Shown in pieces: positions 1 to 7,601 of a stretch of 64,000 nt of DNA; the stretch's first letter is position 1; every line of letters starts with the position of its first letter. The position numbers and the translations under genes are program-made. Under the pieces are notes generated by a model. That model was given only the letters and a program-made list of their open reading frames with translations. It searched no databases and had not been told where the DNA came from. Origin of the DNA: Crocinitomicaceae bacterium (GTDB taxonomy: Bacteria; Bacteroidota; Bacteroidia; Flavobacteriales_D; Crocinitomicaceae); assembly GCA_017983465.1 (NCBI GenBank), contig JAGOBK010000004.1:186001-250000 (forward strand), written 5' to 3'.

Positions 1-380
1 TACTCGTTTTTTCAGGTGTAATTTCCGATAGATTTTCACCAAATTCTATCTTTAAAATTATTAACAACGATTCCTTGAAAAGTATTCGAAATTTAGATGA
101 TATCTATCGAATTTCAAATTATGTTTGTAATGATCCAATATTGCATAAAATGATTGGTCAAGTTTACCGTGAAAAGAACGGTGATTTTGTACTAATTCCC
201 ATTGTAGGCGATCAAAAAATCAATCTCGGAACAGCCAATTCGGATGAAGATGTGAAGGATAAGTTTGAACGATTATTGGAGTTTTACAAAGAAGCAATGC
301 CCTTTGAAGGGTGGAATAAGTATAGCGAAATAAGTGTAAAGTATGAAGGACAAATCGTTTGTAGAAAAAGAGCCAACTAG
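1..380 (+). CDS. ftsQ: Cell division protein FtsQ, C-terminal part (5' end outside window)
   Basis: The reading frame is open from the left edge (first full codon at base 3) to the stop at 380, so this is the tail of a longer gene. FtsQ is a bitopic inner-membrane divisome protein linking FtsB/FtsL to the septum. About 125 residues are visible, all from the periplasmic beta domain; the end (GWNKYSEISVKYEGQIVCRK) matches the typical Bacteroidota FtsQ tail as I recall it. Its 3' end overlaps the proposed ftsA start by 38 bases, and the order ftsQ-ftsA-ftsZ is the conserved end of the dcw cluster. The identification rests on that order plus the tail sequence. Confidence 0.85.
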   Translation, partial: LVFSGVISDRFSPNSIFKIINNDSLKSIRNLDDIYRISNYVCNDPILHKMIGQVYREKNGDFVLIPIVGDQKINLGTANSDEDVKDKFERLLEFYKEAMPFEGWNKYSEISVKYEGQIVCRKRAN

Positions 381-1695
381 CGAAGTGAAGCGTAGCAAGA
401 TTGTTGTTGGACTCGATATCGGGACAACGAAAATTGCTTGTTTTGTTGGACGTAAAAACGAACACAATAAAATTGAAATCGTTGCATTGGGGAAAAGTGA
501 GTCACTTGGCGTCATGCGCGGAGTGGTTTCAAATATCGAACGTACGGTTCAATCGATTAATACAGCGGTTGAATTGACACAAAAATCAGTTGAAGGAGAT
601 TTGAAGGTGAAGAATGTCAATGTAGGTATTGCTGGACAACACATCAGCAGTATTCAGTACAGAGGCATGTATACTCGTCGCGATGCACAAGGTGAAATCA
701 CACAGAAGGATATTGATGCATTCGTTGATGATGTTTATCAATTGGTGATGACTCCAGGAGAGGAAATTGTTACGGTGATTCCACAGGAGTACATCGTAGA
801 CAATGAAGCAGATATCAAGGATCCAATCGGAATGGGTGGAGTACGTCTAGAGGCGAATTTCCATATCATCACCGGGCAAGTAAACAACGTGAAAAATATC
901 AAACGTTGTGTTGATCGTGCAGGATTAAACGTAAAAGAAATCATCTTAGAGCCCATTGCATCGGCAGAAGCAGTGTTGAGTGACGAAGAAAAAGAAGCTG
1001 GAGTTGTTCTGGTTGATATTGGTGGAGGTACTACGGATGTAGCGATCTTCCAAGATGGATTAATTCGTCATACGGCAGTCATTCCATTTGGTGGAAATGT
1101 GATTACCGACGATATCAAAGAAGGATGTCGCATCATGCAACGTCACGCTGAATCATTGAAAGTGAAATTCGGAAGTGCATTGGCTTCAGAAAGTAAGGAA
1201 AATGAAGTGGTATGTATTCCAGGTTTACGTGGACGTGATCCAAAGGAGATTACCTTGAAAAACCTTGCGAGCATCATTCAAGCTCGTATGGAAGAAATCA
1301 TTGAGTTGGTAAATTTTGAAATCATCAACTCTGGATATTCTAAAAAAATAATTGGTGGTATCGTTGTTACGGGTGGTGGTGCTCAATTAAAGCATTTGAC
1401 TCAACTTTTCGAATACATGACCGGAATGGATACGAGAATTGGTTATCCAACGGAGCATTTAGCAAATACAAATGACTTAGATAAATTGGCTAGCCCGATG
1501 TTTTCAACAGGAATTGGTCTTGTTTTAAAAGGATTCGAAGCAGCTGAAAAATCTGGAATGGATTTCATTCCTAAAAAAGAGGAGGTTTCAGCAACAAGTC
1601 ACACAGCAATAACACACTCAAATCCAAGAAGAGACCGTGGGTTTTTAGAAAAACTTAAACAGTCAGTTGGTGAATTTTTTGATGATAAAGATTAA
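343..1695 (+). CDS. ftsA: Cell division protein FtsA
   Basis: Actin-like ATPase that tethers FtsZ filaments to the inner membrane and recruits later division proteins. It has 450 residues. The N-terminal phosphate-1 motif (VVGLDIGTTK, about residues 22-31) and the phosphate-2 motif VDIGGGTTD near residue 225 are both present, as is VVTGGGAQL near residue 343. A basic/amphipathic C-terminus (about 430-445, GFLEKLKQSVGEFF) fits the membrane-targeting helix. The chosen ATG lies inside ftsQ; a later start would cut only the unconserved first ~15 residues. It is followed after 11 bases by ftsZ. Confidence 0.95.
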   Translation: MKDKSFVEKEPTSEVKRSKIVVGLDIGTTKIACFVGRKNEHNKIEIVALGKSESLGVMRGVVSNIERTVQSINTAVELTQKSVEGDLKVKNVNVGIAGQHISSIQYRGMYTRRDAQGEITQKDIDAFVDDVYQLVMTPGEEIVTVIPQEYIVDNEADIKDPIGMGGVRLEANFHIITGQVNNVKNIKRCVDRAGLNVKEIILEPIASAEAVLSDEEKEAGVVLVDIGGGTTDVAIFQDGLIRHTAVIPFGGNVITDDIKEGCRIMQRHAESLKVKFGSALASESKENEVVCIPGLRGRDPKEITLKNLASIIQARMEEIIELVNFEIINSGYSKKIIGGIVVTGGGAQLKHLTQLFEYMTGMDTRIGYPTEHLANTNDLDKLASPMFSTGIGLVLKGFEAAEKSGMDFIPKKEEVSATSHTAITHSNPRRDRGFLEKLKQSVGEFFDDKD

Positions 1696-1706
1696 TAGAA
1701 AAAATA

Positions 1707-3473
1707 ATGGATATGGAATTTGACTTACCTAAAATGGGTGCAGCAGCAGAAAGTAACGCGAACTCAATCATCAAAGTAATTGGTGTTGGAGGTGGTGGTT
1801 CGAATGCGGTAAATCACATGTTTTTGCAAGGAATTGTAGGAGTGGATTTTATCGTTTGTAATACGGATCGTCAGGCTTTGGATATTTCTCCAGTCCCACA
1901 CAAAATTCAGTTGGGTCCAACTTTAACGGAAGGTAGAGGCGCTGGAATGATTCCTGAAATGGGAATGAATGCAGCTATCGAAAACATCGAAGAAATTCGC
2001 GAAATCCTTTCTAAAAACACGAAAATGGTGTTTGTTACAGCAGGAATGGGTGGAGGTACCGGAACGGGTGCTGCACCAGTGATTGCTCAAGTAGCGAAGG
2101 ATCTTGGGATTTTAACGGTTGGTATCGTAACGGTTCCTTTTAATTTTGAAGGAAGAAAACGCCGCCAACAAGCGGAAGAAGGTTTAGACAAAATGCGTCA
2201 GAACGTAGATACTTTGTTGATTATTAACAACGAGCGTTTACGTGAATTCGGTAAAAACATGTCCCTATCAAGTGCTTTCTCTCACGCAGATAACGTGTTG
2301 ACAGTAGCAGCGAAAGGAATTGCGGAAGTAATTTCGGTAACTGGAACAATCAATGTTGACTTCAATGATGTAAACACTGTTCTTCGTAACAGTGGACAAG
2401 CAATCATGGGAAGTGCTATCGCTGAAGGTGAAGACCGTGCAATTGTTGCAGTGAAAGAAGCCTTGACTTCACCGTTATTGAATGACAACGACATCAATGG
2501 TGCAAGTTATGTTTTATTGAACATTACTTACGGAGATAAAGAAGTGATGATGGACGAAATCACGGAAATCACTGACTATATTCAAGACGCTGCAGGTGCT
2601 ACTGCAGATGTGATTTGGGGACATGGTTATGATTCCACTTTAGGTGATAAACTATGCATTACATTAATCGCAACAGGATTCTCTTCCTCCCCAATAACGG
2701 GTTTTGAGAGAGCTCCAGAGCGCAAGATCGTCGCGCTGGAGGATGAGAACAGAAAAGAGATTGTTAGCCCATTAGAATCTCCTGTACAACACACAACGAT
2801 CCAGAGTGAAATAAGTCAAGAGCCATTCTTGAAAGCAGATGAATCGTTTGTAAGCCAAGCACCAATCGCAATGCCTGAGCCAACTCCTGTAAACACAGTG
2901 GAAACTCCAATTGTGGAAACAACTCGTTTTGAATTGGACGAACCAACAGTAAGTGAAAACTTTTCTTACCATTTGAATGAAGAGTTGAATTCAGTTGCGG
3001 AAATGCCTGCTTTTGATGTGGAATCATCTGTAGACAGCTTTGAGGACAACAACTTTACTTGGGATGTAATGGACGCTAGTTCATCTGCAATCGAAGAGGA
3101 AGTGGTTTACCAAGCTCCGATTCATTCTGTATCCGAAGTGAGAGAGCCTGAAACAATTGTTCGCCATATGCTTGAGGATGACGCAGAGGAACGAATGAGC
3201 ATTGAACCTGCAAAACGTATCCTTTCTCCAGAAGAACAACAACGCAAAGCTCAAGAACGTGTTTCTCGTATCCAAGAATATACAGCGAAATTGAAAAAAG
3301 CTGAGGGCATCGTTGAATTTGAAAATGAGCCTGCTTTTGTTCGTCGAAACATCAGTATTCAACAATCAACACCAAGTGCGGAAGAACGTTTCTCACGCTT
3401 CGGTTTATCTCAAGATGAGGATGGTAGAGTTGGATTAAGAACGAATAATTTCTTACACGATAACGTAGACTAA
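1707..3473 (+). CDS. ftsZ: Cell division protein FtsZ
   Basis: Tubulin-like GTPase that forms the cytokinetic ring. The GTP-binding signature [10 protein letters not shown] begins at about residue 115, and the T7 synergy loop ([10 protein letters not shown], about 218-227) supplies the catalytic Asp residues. The GTPase core ends around residue 330 and is followed by an acidic, Ser/Glu/Pro-rich linker of roughly 200 residues, so at 588 residues the protein is much longer than the ~380 of E. coli FtsZ. It ends in FLHDNVD, a C-terminal peptide I recognise from Bacteroidota FtsZ. The stop codon shares its last base with the next gene's ATG (TAATG), indicating translational coupling. Confidence 0.97.
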   Translation: MDMEFDLPKMGAAAESNANSIIKVIGVGGGGSNAVNHMFLQGIVGVDFIVCNTDRQALDISPVPHKIQLGPTLTEGRGAGMIPEMGMNAAIENIEEIREILSKNTKMVFVTAGMGGGTGTGAAPVIAQVAKDLGILTVGIVTVPFNFEGRKRRQQAEEGLDKMRQNVDTLLIINNERLREFGKNMSLSSAFSHADNVLTVAAKGIAEVISVTGTINVDFNDVNTVLRNSGQAIMGSAIAEGEDRAIVAVKEALTSPLLNDNDINGASYVLLNITYGDKEVMMDEITEITDYIQDAAGATADVIWGHGYDSTLGDKLCITLIATGFSSSPITGFERAPERKIVALEDENRKEIVSPLESPVQHTTIQSEISQEPFLKADESFVSQAPIAMPEPTPVNTVETPIVETTRFELDEPTVSENFSYHLNEELNSVAEMPAFDVESSVDSFEDNNFTWDVMDASSSAIEEEVVYQAPIHSVSEVREPETIVRHMLEDDAEERMSIEPAKRILSPEEQQRKAQERVSRIQEYTAKLKKAEGIVEFENEPAFVRRNISIQQSTPSAEERFSRFGLSQDEDGRVGLRTNNFLHDNVD

Positions 3474-3919
3474 TGGGATTTACTGAACTGATTAACGAGG
3501 ATATCAAAAAAGCAATGCTGGCTAGAGAAAAAGAAAAGTTAGCTGCTTTGAGAGATATTAAATCCAAACTTTTACTTGAAGCTACTTCTGGTAATGGGGA
3601 GGTAAGTGATGAAGCGGGTATCAAAATTTGCATGAAGTTGCACAAGCAACGAATGGAAACCTATGAGTTATACATTGCCCAAAATCGTCAAGATTTGGCA
3701 GATGACGAACTTTTTCAAGCAAAAATTATTGAGGCATACTTGCCAAAAATGATGGATGAGGAAGAGGTGAAAGCAGAAGTTGCTGCAGCAATTGAAACAG
3801 TTGGCGCAAGCGGACCTCAAGACATGGGGAAAGTAATGGGACTTCTCAGTGGAAAATTGGCTGGTAAAGCTGATGGAAAATTAATAGCTTCCTTGGTAAA
3901 AGAACTATTGGCGAAATAA
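3473..3919 (+). CDS. GatB/YqeY domain protein
   Basis: A 148-residue protein of the YqeY family, which resembles the tail domain of the GatB subunit of the tRNA amidotransferase. The whole protein is the domain: a helical N-terminal half (LINEDIKKAMLAREKEKLAALRDI at the start, a typical YqeY opening) and the C-terminal DMGKVMGLLSGKLAGKADGK segment (about 119-138), the GatB-tail-like motif. Its exact cellular role is not established. The ATG overlaps the ftsZ stop by one base, and the gene is followed by a strong terminator, so it is the last gene of the division operon. A stand-alone YqeY behind ftsZ is common in Flavobacteriia as I recall it. Confidence 0.9.
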   Translation: MGFTELINEDIKKAMLAREKEKLAALRDIKSKLLLEATSGNGEVSDEAGIKICMKLHKQRMETYELYIAQNRQDLADDELFQAKIIEAYLPKMMDEEEVKAEVAAAIETVGASGPQDMGKVMGLLSGKLAGKADGKLIASLVKELLAK

Positions 3920-3933
3920 TGATAACAAACAAC

Positions 3934-3975
3934 AAACGAAGAAAAACGCATCGCTTGGTGCGTTTTTCTTCGTTT
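3934..3975 (+). terminator. Strong hairpin after yqeY, just upstream of mtnB
   Basis: A perfect 17-bp inverted repeat (arms 3934-3950 and 3959-3975, 8-base loop). The arms hold A-rich and T-rich runs, so it can act as a Rho-independent terminator on the plus strand. It ends only 16 bases before the mtnB start codon, which leaves no room for a separate promoter between them. Confidence 0.85.
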
Positions 3976-3991
3976 ATATAAGATCAGTCAA

Positions 3992-4573
3992 ATGAAAGTT
4001 AGCTTAGCGGAAACAATTCGAGCTTACCACCAAAAAGGATGGTCACCTGCAACCTCCACTAATTATTCGTTTAAGGAGAATGGTCAAATTTGGGTGTCGC
4101 GATCTGGTGTGGATAAATCCACGTTTAGTGCAGATGATTTTATTCCCATTGATGCGAATGGAATCGTTCAGGCGCCGTTTGAGGGCGTTAAACCTTCCGA
4201 TGAAACCATGATTCACGTTCTGATTTATCGACTATTTCCCGAGGCTCAAGTTATTTTGCATAGTCATTCAAAAAATCCAGTGTTGATCTCGATGAAAAAT
4301 GATGGGTTTTTTGCTGTCGAAAACTATGAACTTCAAAAAGGATTCGCCGGCGTGAAAACACACGAGTGCCGCCTTGAAATCCCCATTTTTGAAAATGCTC
4401 AAGATATGGGCTATTTCGAGAAGGTACTTCCAGAACGAAAAGCAGATATTCAACAGCATTGTTTTCTGATTCGACAACATGGAACCTATGCATGGGGAGA
4501 AAATCTTTTCGCTGCGAAGAGACATTTGGAATCCTTGGATTATCTTTGTGAATGTGAATTAGAAAAAATCTGA
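3992..4573 (+). CDS. mtnB: Methylthioribulose-1-phosphate dehydratase MtnB
   Basis: Class II aldolase-fold enzyme that dehydrates 5-methylthioribulose 1-phosphate in the methionine salvage pathway. It has 193 residues, the usual size. The opening AYHQKGWSPATSTNYS is typical of MtnB. The zinc ligands are visible as H90 and H92 in HSHSKN and H163 in RQHGTYAWG. The stop (TGA, 4571-4573) overlaps the mtnD ATG (ATGG at 4573), so the two are translationally coupled. The next two steps are encoded downstream, which makes the assignment firm. The isomerase MtnA and the MTR kinase or MTA phosphorylase are not in this window. Confidence 0.94.
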   Translation: MKVSLAETIRAYHQKGWSPATSTNYSFKENGQIWVSRSGVDKSTFSADDFIPIDANGIVQAPFEGVKPSDETMIHVLIYRLFPEAQVILHSHSKNPVLISMKNDGFFAVENYELQKGFAGVKTHECRLEIPIFENAQDMGYFEKVLPERKADIQQHCFLIRQHGTYAWGENLFAAKRHLESLDYLCECELEKI

Positions 4574-5118
4574 TGGCTATTTTATCTATCCCAAATCAAG
4601 ACCTACAATTGACGGATCCTCAAGAAATTAGGACCTTCATGAATCAAAGAGGTATTTTCTTTGACCAATGGTCGTGTGACGTCCACTTTGACGATACAGC
4701 CAGCACGCAAGAGATTCTAGCGGCATACGCAGAAGATTTAGATCCATTTATGAAAAATGGCGGCTATGAAACAGCGGATGTAATCTCCATCAATTCCTTG
4801 ACAGAAAATTATGAAGCAATTCGCAACAAATTTTTGGCTGAACATACACATTCAGAAGATGAAATTCGTTTTTTTGTAGATGGACAAGGATTGTTTTGGT
4901 TTCACTTGGAAAATGAGGATGTCTTCAATTTGCTCTGTGAACGGGGTGATTTAATATCCGTTCCCGCTGGAACAAAACATTGGTTCGATGCAGGTGAAAC
5001 AAATCCTTTTGTAAAAGCCATTCGAATTTTTATCGATATGTCTGGTTGGGTGCCGCATTATACCGAATCAGGAAAAGAAAATGAATTTTTAGCCTTTAAT
5101 TTCCCAACACGTGGATAA
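4573..5118 (+). CDS. mtnD: Acireductone dioxygenase MtnD
   Basis: Cupin-fold metalloenzyme that oxidises acireductone to 4-methylthio-2-oxobutanoate and formate (Fe form) in methionine salvage. All metal ligands of the family are present: H91, H93 and E97 in HTHSEDE, and H136 in GTKHWFDAG. At 181 residues it matches the usual length. It overlaps mtnB by one base and mtnC by eight bases, so the three genes form one compact transcription unit. The metal (Fe or Ni), which decides whether the product is the methionine precursor or an off-pathway product, cannot be told from the sequence. Confidence 0.96.
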   Translation: MAILSIPNQDLQLTDPQEIRTFMNQRGIFFDQWSCDVHFDDTASTQEILAAYAEDLDPFMKNGGYETADVISINSLTENYEAIRNKFLAEHTHSEDEIRFFVDGQGLFWFHLENEDVFNLLCERGDLISVPAGTKHWFDAGETNPFVKAIRIFIDMSGWVPHYTESGKENEFLAFNFPTRG

Positions 5119-5794
5119 TCAAATTAAATATATTTTAAGTGACATCGAAGGAACTACGTCCTCCATTTCTTTCGTTGTCGATGAGTTGTTTCCCTATTTC
5201 AGAGAACACATCCAAGAGTTGCCCAAAATGGCACAAGTAAGTGAAGTAAAGGAATCTTTTTCCCAAGTGATAAAACTAGTGAAAGAAGAAGAAGGTAAAA
5301 GCATTACAACAACAGAAGAAGTCATTGCATATCTTGACCAATGGAGTCGAGAGGATAGAAAAGTTACACCGCTTAAAACCTTACAGGGATTTGTGTGGAA
5401 AAAAGCATACGAGGACGGTGATATTAAAGGACACGTCTACGACGATGTTCCAACATGTTTCAATAAATGGAGAGCGAATGGATTAAAAATCGGTATATTT
5501 TCTTCCGGATCCATTCATGCACAAATGTTATTGTTTCAATATAGCTGCTTTGGGGACTTGAGTAAACACCTCTCGAATTACTTTGATACAAAGACTGGTG
5601 CGAAACGTGATCCAGAAACGTATAAGGCAATTGCAGAAATCCTAGATTTAGAACCGCAGCAAATTTTATTCTTATCTGATATCCAAGAAGAGTTAGAAGC
5701 TGCTGATGGAATGGGGTATCAAACGATTCAATTAGTACGACCAGGCACGAACGCTACGTGGAAAAACACTGTTGCTAGTTTCAATGAAATTTAA
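5111..5794 (+). CDS. mtnC: Enolase-phosphatase E1 (MtnC)
   Basis: HAD-superfamily bifunctional enzyme that enolises and dephosphorylates 2,3-diketo-5-methylthiopentyl 1-phosphate to acireductone, the substrate of MtnD. The nucleophile motif is ILSDIEGTTSS (D11, E13), followed by FSSGS near residue 136 (HAD motif II) and LFLSDIQEELEAA near residue 194 (motif IV). The length of 227 residues is normal for MtnC. The start is a GTG at 5111 inside the end of mtnD (8-base overlap); no ATG fits better upstream of the conserved N-terminus. The gene is followed by a palindromic terminator. Confidence 0.95.
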   Translation: MDNQIKYILSDIEGTTSSISFVVDELFPYFREHIQELPKMAQVSEVKESFSQVIKLVKEEEGKSITTTEEVIAYLDQWSREDRKVTPLKTLQGFVWKKAYEDGDIKGHVYDDVPTCFNKWRANGLKIGIFSSGSIHAQMLLFQYSCFGDLSKHLSNYFDTKTGAKRDPETYKAIAEILDLEPQQILFLSDIQEELEAADGMGYQTIQLVRPGTNATWKNTVASFNEI

Positions 5795-5817
5795 TTCAAA
5801 CTAATTTAAAGCACATA

Positions 5818-5846
5818 AAAAAAGCCGATCAATTGATCGGCTTTTT
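5818..5846. terminator. Bidirectional terminator between mtnC and the DUF1573 gene
   Basis: A near-perfect palindrome (AAAGCCGATC/GATCGGCTTT around a central AATT) flanked by an A-run on the left and a T-run on the right. It sits between two convergent genes and can therefore stop transcription from both sides. Confidence 0.88.
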
Positions 5847-5867
5847 CATTTTGATAAGAGGATTATC

Positions 5868-6311
5868 TTAGTTGTTGATTGGTGCACCAGCGTTGTTAAC
5901 TGGAGTTCCAACTTCTGGAGCTGGACCAACCTCACCTTTAATACGAATCACTTTGTTTGGCTCGTTAATAGCGTTTGAAGTGATGGTTACATTTTTGTTG
6001 ATTGGACCTGGACGGTTTGTATCGTATTTCACACGAATAACACCTTTCGCTCCTGGTGCAATTGGGTCTTTCGGCCACTCAGGAACAGTACATCCACAAG
6101 ATCCTTTCGCGTTCGAAATGATTAATGGCTCGTCTCCTGTATTTTTGAATTCGAAATTGCAATATGGTTCTCCACCGTATTTGATGTTACCATAGTCATG
6201 CGTTTCTTTACTGAATTCGATTTTAGCACCTTTCTCAATTTGTGCATTCACGGTGTTCATTCCCAAAACTGCGATGAACATAATCCCAAAGGATAAAAAT
6301 AGTTTTTTCAT
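5868..6311 (-). CDS. Secreted DUF1573 protein
   Basis: A small exported protein of 147 residues (from ATG at 6311; an in-frame TTG lies six bases upstream). It has a Sec signal peptide (MKKLFLSFGIMFIAVLGMNTVNA) and then one DUF1573 domain with an immunoglobulin-like/ASPM-SPD-2-Hydin-type fold. The family hallmark is visible: HDYGNIKYGGEPYCNFEFKN followed by KGSCGCTVPEWP. Function is unknown; such proteins are abundant in Bacteroidota and are periplasmic or outer-membrane associated. The last ~15 residues are Asn/Pro-rich and probably unstructured. It has its own promoter-like element upstream. Confidence 0.9.
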   Translation of the reverse strand: MKKLFLSFGIMFIAVLGMNTVNAQIEKGAKIEFSKETHDYGNIKYGGEPYCNFEFKNTGDEPLIISNAKGSCGCTVPEWPKDPIAPGAKGVIRVKYDTNRPGPINKNVTITSNAINEPNKVIRIKGEVGPAPEVGTPVNNAGAPINN

Positions 6312-6331
6312 AGTCAATTAATTTTATGAAT

Positions 6332-6339
6332 CAAACTTA
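6332..6339 (-). promoter_or_regulatory. Candidate -7 element TAAGTTTG of the DUF1573 gene
   Basis: On the minus strand TAAGTTTG matches the Bacteroidota TAnnTTTG element, 20 bases ahead of the ATG at 6311. No clear -33 TTG at the usual spacing was found. Confidence 0.5.
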
Positions 6340-6427
6340 CGGAGGATTCAATCGTCCGATTTTTATTTAACTAAATGTTAACAGATTTTTATTTTGAGAT
6401 ACTCAGGTTGATTTCTGCCTTAAAACC

Positions 6428-7429
6428 TTATTTCTTAATCCACCCTCGCTTTATAAAAAGAGCGACAAGTCCGATGGCTAACGCGAACATAAAAGCAATT
6501 ACCGAATAGTATCCATACGTATACTTTAACTCTGGCATGTGTTCGAAATTCATTCCGTAAACACCTACAATAAATGTCAAAGGAATAAAGATGGAACTAA
6601 CCACCGTTAAAACACGCATGATTTCATTCATACGTTGACCTTGGGCGGCGTAATATAAATTTGCCATTCCCTCCAAAATTTGTTTATTGGCATCAATTTC
6701 TTCGAGAACACTCATGCAAGAGGAACGTAAACTTCGAAAGTAATGACGATTACTGCTCTGAATAAATGGACTCTCGCTATTTTCTAATTGATTGGTGACA
6801 TCACGCATGGGTTGAGCAATCTTACGCAGCTCAATCAGTTTTCGTTTTTCCAATTCTATACTGGCTAAAATGGACTTATCCTGAGTAAGGTGAAGCTGTG
6901 TATCAATAGCTTCAATCTGACTAGAAATTTCCTCTAAAACTTCGAAGTAATTATCAATGATTGCTTCTAACATGCGAAACATGAGAAAATCGGAGCCTTT
7001 TGCACGAATTTTTCCTCTACCTTTTTCGATGCGGTCACGTACATCTGGGAAGTGATCAGAAGGTTTGTCCTGGAAAGAAATCAAGTAATTTTCGCCCATT
7101 AAAAACGAAATTTGATCCTGATGTAGAAATGGATTCCCAAGTTCTTTGGGTAAGGCAGACATCACATGGAAGGACATATACTTACTATATTCCTCAACTT
7201 TTGGTCTACGCACTTGTTTGTGTATGCTCTCGATGGTTAATTTATCAATCCCGAGTTTATGACATAATTGTTCAATAGATTCTGTATCCTCGATACCGTG
7301 AAAGTTTAACCATGCCACATGGTCACTGTCGAGTTCGGATTCTAAAAACTCATCAGCGAAATACGAAGATGACTCCTGTTTAACAGAGTAAAAAGTAGCA
7401 TTGTACTTATAAAGCTGAATGTTCCCCAT
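6428..7429 (-). CDS. corA: CorA-type magnesium/cobalt transporter
   Basis: Inner-membrane divalent cation channel, 333 residues. The long N-terminal cytoplasmic alpha/beta and helical region is followed by two C-terminal membrane helices (about 272-293 and 305-325), separated by the selectivity loop with the diagnostic GMN motif (YGMNFEHMPEL). The C-terminus is basic (FIKRGWIKK), as in the family. Its first 23 bases overlap the end of the small FeoB-associated gene upstream, so it is probably co-transcribed with feoA-feoB. Mg2+ is the default substrate for this family; other divalent cations cannot be excluded. Confidence 0.95.
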   Translation of the reverse strand: MGNIQLYKYNATFYSVKQESSSYFADEFLESELDSDHVAWLNFHGIEDTESIEQLCHKLGIDKLTIESIHKQVRRPKVEEYSKYMSFHVMSALPKELGNPFLHQDQISFLMGENYLISFQDKPSDHFPDVRDRIEKGRGKIRAKGSDFLMFRMLEAIIDNYFEVLEEISSQIEAIDTQLHLTQDKSILASIELEKRKLIELRKIAQPMRDVTNQLENSESPFIQSSNRHYFRSLRSSCMSVLEEIDANKQILEGMANLYYAAQGQRMNEIMRVLTVVSSIFIPLTFIVGVYGMNFEHMPELKYTYGYYSVIAFMFALAIGLVALFIKRGWIKK

Positions 7430-7571
7430 GGTTGTGTTGCTCTTTCTTCGGTAATTGATTTAATGCACATCCCTCACAGCTAGCGCTCTTTTTGGAAAAC
7501 TGATTCCATATCCTACTAACAATATAGTATACGGAAAGTCCAAGAGCCAAAAGAATGATGATTGTCTGCAT
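7407..7571 (-). CDS. FeoB-associated Cys-rich membrane protein (54 aa)
   Basis: This small gene was found by reading the feoB-corA gap. It translates to 54 residues: an N-terminal membrane helix (MQTIIILLALGLSVYYIVSR) followed by a short cytoplasmic tail with SCEGCALNQ and a His-containing end. That layout (one helix plus a CxxC tail) is the FeoB-associated Cys-rich membrane protein family, found directly behind feoB in many bacteria and thought to help FeoB function. It starts 31 bases after the feoB stop, and its last 23 bases overlap the corA start in another frame. The context and motif together make this a good call despite the size. Confidence 0.85.
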   Translation of the reverse strand: MQTIIILLALGLSVYYIVSRIWNQFSKKSASCEGCALNQLPKKEQHNHGEHSAL

Positions 7572-7601
7572 ATCTAAACGAATATACGATTTATCCGTGA
7601 A

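Noticed and set aside
3920..3991. SAM-responsive riboswitch in front of the methionine salvage genes
   Set aside because: The gap holds only the terminator hairpin and is too short for a riboswitch aptamer.
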